A stretch of DNA of 8,952 nt from CAZDDA01 sp964568045 (GTDB lineage: Bacteria; Bipolaricaulota; Bipolaricaulia; UBA7950; UBA9294). The stretch covers positions 1-8,952 of the forward strand of contig CAZMOL010000064.1 in assembly GCA_964568045.1 (NCBI GenBank). The letters are read 5' to 3'. Position 1 is the first letter of the stretch. Each line of letters starts with the position of its first letter. The notes beneath the pieces were generated by a model. That model searched no databases. It saw nothing but the letters and a program-made list of their open reading frames with translations, and was not told the DNA's origin. A program made the position numbers and the translations under genes. This document shows, one piece after another, positions 6,508-8,952 of this stretch.

Positions 6508-7957
6508 TCACAATGATCGGGCGCAGCCTCACCACCGGCCGAGTGATCCCTGCCTCGGTGGCTGTTTGAACCACAAGTTCGACGTCCTTGTAGGCACCGG
6601 GCGCCTCCTCGGCGATCCCACGGAGGCTGTGGGCGCGGAGGGTGATCCCACCCTTGGCCAGTTCTTCCCTTATGTTCTCGCCCCAGTACTTCTTGGCGGC
6701 TTTCTTGCGCGATAGGGCGCGGCCTGCACCGTGGATCCCGCTTCCGAAAACCTTCTCCATTCCGAGCGTGGTACCGCGCATGACGTAGGAGACGGTTCCC
6801 ATCGTTCCGCCGACGAGGATTGGATGACCTACTTGGCGGTAGGCAGGCGGGGACTCCTCCCGCCCTGGTCCGAACGCACGCGTGGAGCCTTTGCGATGGA
6901 CGAGCAACTCACGTGTCTCTCCATCGACTTGGTGGCGTTCGATTTTGGCATTGTTGTGTCCGATGTCGTAGACGGTACGAATCGACGTGCTATCCATGCC
7001 AACGACTCGTGCAAACGAAGAGCGTACCAGGTGGGTGATCACCTGACGGTTCGCGAAGGCGCAGTTTGAGCCGCAAACAACTGCACTCAGGTAACGCTTC
7101 CCCTCGGGACTACGAATGGGTGCGCACACAAGCTCCTTCTCGCGAATGGGGATCTCGTATTTTCGGCTTGCCTGTTCCATGTCTTTCAGGTAGTCCTGTC
7201 CGATTTGGTGGCCGAGAGCGCGGGAGCCGGTGTGGATCGAGATGGTGATCTGGCCCTTCTCGAGACCGTAGATTCCTGCGGCCTCGGGGTCAAGCACCTC
7301 ATCCACAGCCTGAATCTCGAGGTAGTGGTTTCCCGAGCCAAGGGTCCCCACCTGTTTGAACTGTCGCTGCTTGGCGACTCGACTGACTGCATCTGGATCG
7401 GCTCCTGCGATCTTTCCGGTCTCCTCGATGCTGGTCAGGTCCTCCTCAAATCCGTAACCTCGCTTGACCACGTAGTGGGCACCCTCCCGCAGAAGTTGGT
7501 CGATCTCCTCGATCTTGAGGCGGAGCTTTCCCTCTGAGCCAAGCCCGGCAGGTACGGTGCGGTAGAGGTCGTCAGCCAGCTTCTCGCGGATATCGGGAAG
7601 GTCGTTACCTTGCAGAGGTGCAGCAAGAAGTCTCACCCCGCAATTGATATCGAAGCCGACTCCTCCCACCACGACGACCCCTTCTTCAAGGTCGAACGCG
7701 CCCACTCCACCGATTGGAAATCCGTAACCAGGGTGTACGTCGGGGAGGGCGAGCGCCGCGGTGACAATCCCCGGCAGACAGGCCACATTCCGCACCTGGC
7801 GAAGAGCGTTCCATTCCTTCTTTTCCGCGACGTCTTTGCGCAGCTGGTCTATCGTTTGGGCATCGGCGAATATCCGGCCGGGAACTCTCATGTCGCCACT
7901 CATGGGAAGAAGCCACTCTACCGGTGAAATCTGCTCCAGCGCGAGTTCCTCTCTCAT
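6497..7957 (-). CDS. rtcB: RNA-splicing ligase RtcB
   Basis: GTP- and Mn-dependent RNA ligase that joins RNA 2',3'-cyclic-phosphate or 3'-phosphate ends to 5'-OH ends through an RtcB-GMP and an RNA-ppG intermediate. It serves tRNA splicing in archaea and animals and RNA repair in bacteria. The 486 residues match the ~480-residue archaeal-type form. Metal ligands are visible at D103 and C106 (GFDINCGVR), H211 (GSGNHYLE), H242 (IHTGSRALG) and H334 (GHNNAK), and the guanylylated histidine is H409 (GIHGAGRALSR). Their spacing copies Pyrococcus RtcB (95, 98, 203, 234, 329, 404) with offsets of only +8 to +5. The start at 7957 is chosen over an ATG at 7987 because AAAGGAG lies 5 bases upstream of it; the longer form would add ten codons inside archease with no ribosome site. 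It lies 11 bp after archease, its dedicated cofactor. No rtcA or rtcR is seen. Confidence 0.97.
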   Translation of the reverse strand: MREELALEQISPVEWLLPMSGDMRVPGRIFADAQTIDQLRKDVAEKKEWNALRQVRNVACLPGIVTAALALPDVHPGYGFPIGGVGAFDLEEGVVVVGGVGFDINCGVRLLAAPLQGNDLPDIREKLADDLYRTVPAGLGSEGKLRLKIEEIDQLLREGAHYVVKRGYGFEEDLTSIEETGKIAGADPDAVSRVAKQRQFKQVGTLGSGNHYLEIQAVDEVLDPEAAGIYGLEKGQITISIHTGSRALGHQIGQDYLKDMEQASRKYEIPIREKELVCAPIRSPEGKRYLSAVVCGSNCAFANRQVITHLVRSSFARVVGMDSTSIRTVYDIGHNNAKIERHQVDGETRELLVHRKGSTRAFGPGREESPPAYRQVGHPILVGGTMGTVSYVMRGTTLGMEKVFGSGIHGAGRALSRKKAAKKYWGENIREELAKGGITLRAHSLRGIAEEAPGAYKDVELVVQTATEAGITRPVVRLRPIIVIKG

Positions 7958-7962
7958 CGGTG

Positions 7963-7969
7963 CTCCTTT
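7963..7969 (-). promoter_or_regulatory. Ribosome binding site that sets the rtcB start
   Basis: On the minus strand AAAGGAG is followed by 5 bases (CACCG) and the rtcB ATG at 7957. It is the strongest ribosome site in this run and overlaps the archease stop codon (TAA at 7971-7969), so translating ribosomes leaving archease are placed to restart on rtcB. Confidence 0.8.
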
Positions 7970-8391
7970 TAGATATCGACCACACATTGGGCGATCCAGT
8001 CTTTGCCCTTGCGTACGACGTGCAGGCCGGAGTAAGTTACGCCCTTCACCTCAAGCTTCACGCAGTGACGGTAAAGATCAAGGGGCTCTCCCCACGCCGT
8101 TGCCTCAAGGCGTAATCCATCCGGCTTTTCAGCGATGTCCACGCAAAACCGCGAGAAACAAAGGCCAGTGAGGTCCTTCTGAGTCAGGAGTTCAGATAGC
8201 CACTCGACGAGAAGCAGTTCGGGTGTTCTTGCATTTCGAAGTACCTTGAGTGATTGCTTTGCTGTTACTTGATCTACGTCAACCATCAGGTTGAACATCG
8301 CCTTTGCTGCCTCGCTGAATGCTTCCTCAATCGTTTCCCCGATTCCGCGCAAGCCAACGTCGGCCGTGTGATCGAGGTACTCAAACGGCAT
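7969..8391 (-). CDS. Archease, RtcB-activating chaperone
   Basis: Archease promotes guanylylation of RtcB and its multiple turnover, and can alter its NTP use. At 140 residues it has the usual family length. Recognisable signatures: the N-terminal FEYLDHTADVGLRG block with the conserved metal-site D11, the central VEWLSELL segment, the VKGVTYSGLHV block with conserved K116, and the C-terminal VVDI with D139, the second acidic metal ligand. The start is supported by AGGAG (plus-strand 8398-8402), 6 bases upstream of the ATG and inside the end of the preceding thpR gene; the two genes overlap by 11 bp. Direct adjacency to rtcB agrees with the frequent archease-RtcB pairing in bacteria and archaea and makes the assignment very safe. 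Confidence 0.96.
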   Translation of the reverse strand: MPFEYLDHTADVGLRGIGETIEEAFSEAAKAMFNLMVDVDQVTAKQSLKVLRNARTPELLLVEWLSELLTQKDLTGLCFSRFCVDIAEKPDGLRLEATAWGEPLDLYRHCVKLEVKGVTYSGLHVVRKGKDWIAQCVVDI

Positions 8392-8950
8392 CGCCGTCTC
8401 CTAGTGGAAGGGTGAACAAAGGGTTGTAGACGGCTCCATGTGATGTAAGGCGGCTTTCCATCAAGACGAGTCTATTCACTCGTAGGCTCCACCCAAGTTG
8501 GTCATTGAGAGAGCGGATCGCTCGCTCGATCGACTGGTCGGCTCGTCCCTTAATGCGTGCCAACGTGACATGAGCGACAGGCTTCTTGCGTTCCTCGGGA
8601 AAGCCAAGTTGCATGAGTCCTTTATTGATGGCCGATACGAAGGTAGCAAACTCGTAAGGGGCCTCACCTCCGGCCCACAGCACACGTGCACGTTGCGGCG
8701 AGGGGAAGGCGCCCAGCCGGTCGATCGAAAGATCGAACGACGCAGTCTGTTTGGTGATCGGTCGACAAAGCCGCTCGAGTTCGAGTGTCAGCATTGGATC
8801 GATCTCTCCGAGGAAGCGAACCGTTACGTGGAAGTTCTCCGATCGCACCCACGAGGCTCTGGTGTGAACCATCTGCTGCAGCTGCACGGATAGCTCGGCA
8901 ATAGCTTTGCGCAACGACGAATCAATTGGAAGGCATAGAAACGTGCGCAT
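8381..8950 (-). CDS. thpR: RNA 2',3'-cyclic phosphodiesterase / 2'-5' RNA ligase (ThpR/LigT)
   Basis: 2H-phosphoesterase superfamily protein of 189 residues, the normal ThpR/LigT length. Two HxTx motifs form the active site: HVTV at 41-44 (in FHVTVRFLGE) and HVTL at 127-130 (in AHVTLARIKG), plus the usual N-terminus MRTFLCLPID. Known family members hydrolyse 2',3'-cyclic phosphates to 2'-phosphates and can reversibly form 2'-5' RNA linkages in vitro; the in vivo substrate is unclear. The start is two bases from the window edge and fits the family N-terminus, so the gene is probably complete, but its ribosome site and promoter are not visible. It overlaps archease by 11 bp and is probably the first visible gene of an operon with archease and rtcB, which suggests a role in the same RNA-end pathway. 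Confidence 0.93.
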   Translation of the reverse strand: MRTFLCLPIDSSLRKAIAELSVQLQQMVHTRASWVRSENFHVTVRFLGEIDPMLTLELERLCRPITKQTASFDLSIDRLGAFPSPQRARVLWAGGEAPYEFATFVSAINKGLMQLGFPEERKKPVAHVTLARIKGRADQSIERAIRSLNDQLGWSLRVNRLVLMESRLTSHGAVYNPLFTLPLGDGDAV

Positions 8951-8952
8951 AC

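Noticed and set aside
6731..7069. Open frame of 112 codons on the plus strand inside rtcB, and similar long frames opposite thpR (8498-8893) and rtcB (7610-7927)
   Set aside because: They lie wholly antisense to well-conserved genes, lack convincing ribosome sites and resemble no known family. They arise from the GC-rich codon use of the real genes.
7958..7987. Longer rtcB start at 7987 giving ten extra residues
   Set aside because: It lies inside the end of archease without a ribosome site, while the ATG at 7957 has AAAGGAG at ideal spacing and the residue numbering then matches archaeal RtcB.
1..8952. Mobile elements, CRISPR arrays, tRNA or rRNA genes, phage or defence systems
   Set aside because: I saw no direct-repeat arrays, transposase motifs, terminal inverted repeats or structured RNA genes. 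All seven genes are housekeeping or RNA-processing families with coding style like their neighbours, so there is no sign of an accessory island.

Overview
The window is an ordinary, tightly packed bacterial chromosome segment with seven intact protein-coding genes, no RNA genes, no mobile elements, no CRISPR and no gene-free stretch longer than about 130 bases. Base composition is moderately GC-rich. Shine-Dalgarno sites are strong and genes are separated by few bases or overlap, so the host is certainly a bacterium. The gene set (DnaE with a seemingly intact PHP domain, a membrane-anchored long YvcK, RtcB plus archease) fits a non-proteobacterial, possibly deep-branching or uncultured lineage, but I cannot name the phylum from the sequence alone.

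Left part, plus strand. A rho-independent terminator at the very start closes an unseen upstream gene. A sigma-70-like promoter (about 71-99) then drives a four-gene run: enolase (129-1406), a DivIC/FtsB-type division protein (1446-1766), DNA polymerase III alpha subunit DnaE (1763-5197) and a YvcK-family protein with an N-terminal membrane hairpin (5200-6507). The junctions are 39 bp, a 4-bp overlap and 2 bp, with no terminator between them, so they are probably one operon mixing glycolysis, septum formation, replication and carbon/cell-envelope control.

Right part, minus strand. Reading right to left: a ThpR/LigT-type 2H phosphoesterase (8950-8381), archease (8391-7969) and the RNA ligase RtcB (7957-6497). 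They overlap by 11 bp or are separated by 11 bp and form a compact RNA end-processing and ligation cassette: RtcB joins 2',3'-cyclic-phosphate or 3'-phosphate ends to 5'-OH ends, archease reactivates RtcB, and ThpR acts on cyclic-phosphate or 2'-5' linkages. The promoter of this run lies outside the window.

The two runs converge, and the yvcK and rtcB coding sequences overlap tail-to-tail by 11 bp with no recognisable terminator between them. I found no clearly novel system. The points most worth checking are the complete metal-ligand set of the DnaE PHP domain, the ThpR-archease-RtcB cassette, the membrane-anchored YvcK and two unusual substitutions in enolase.
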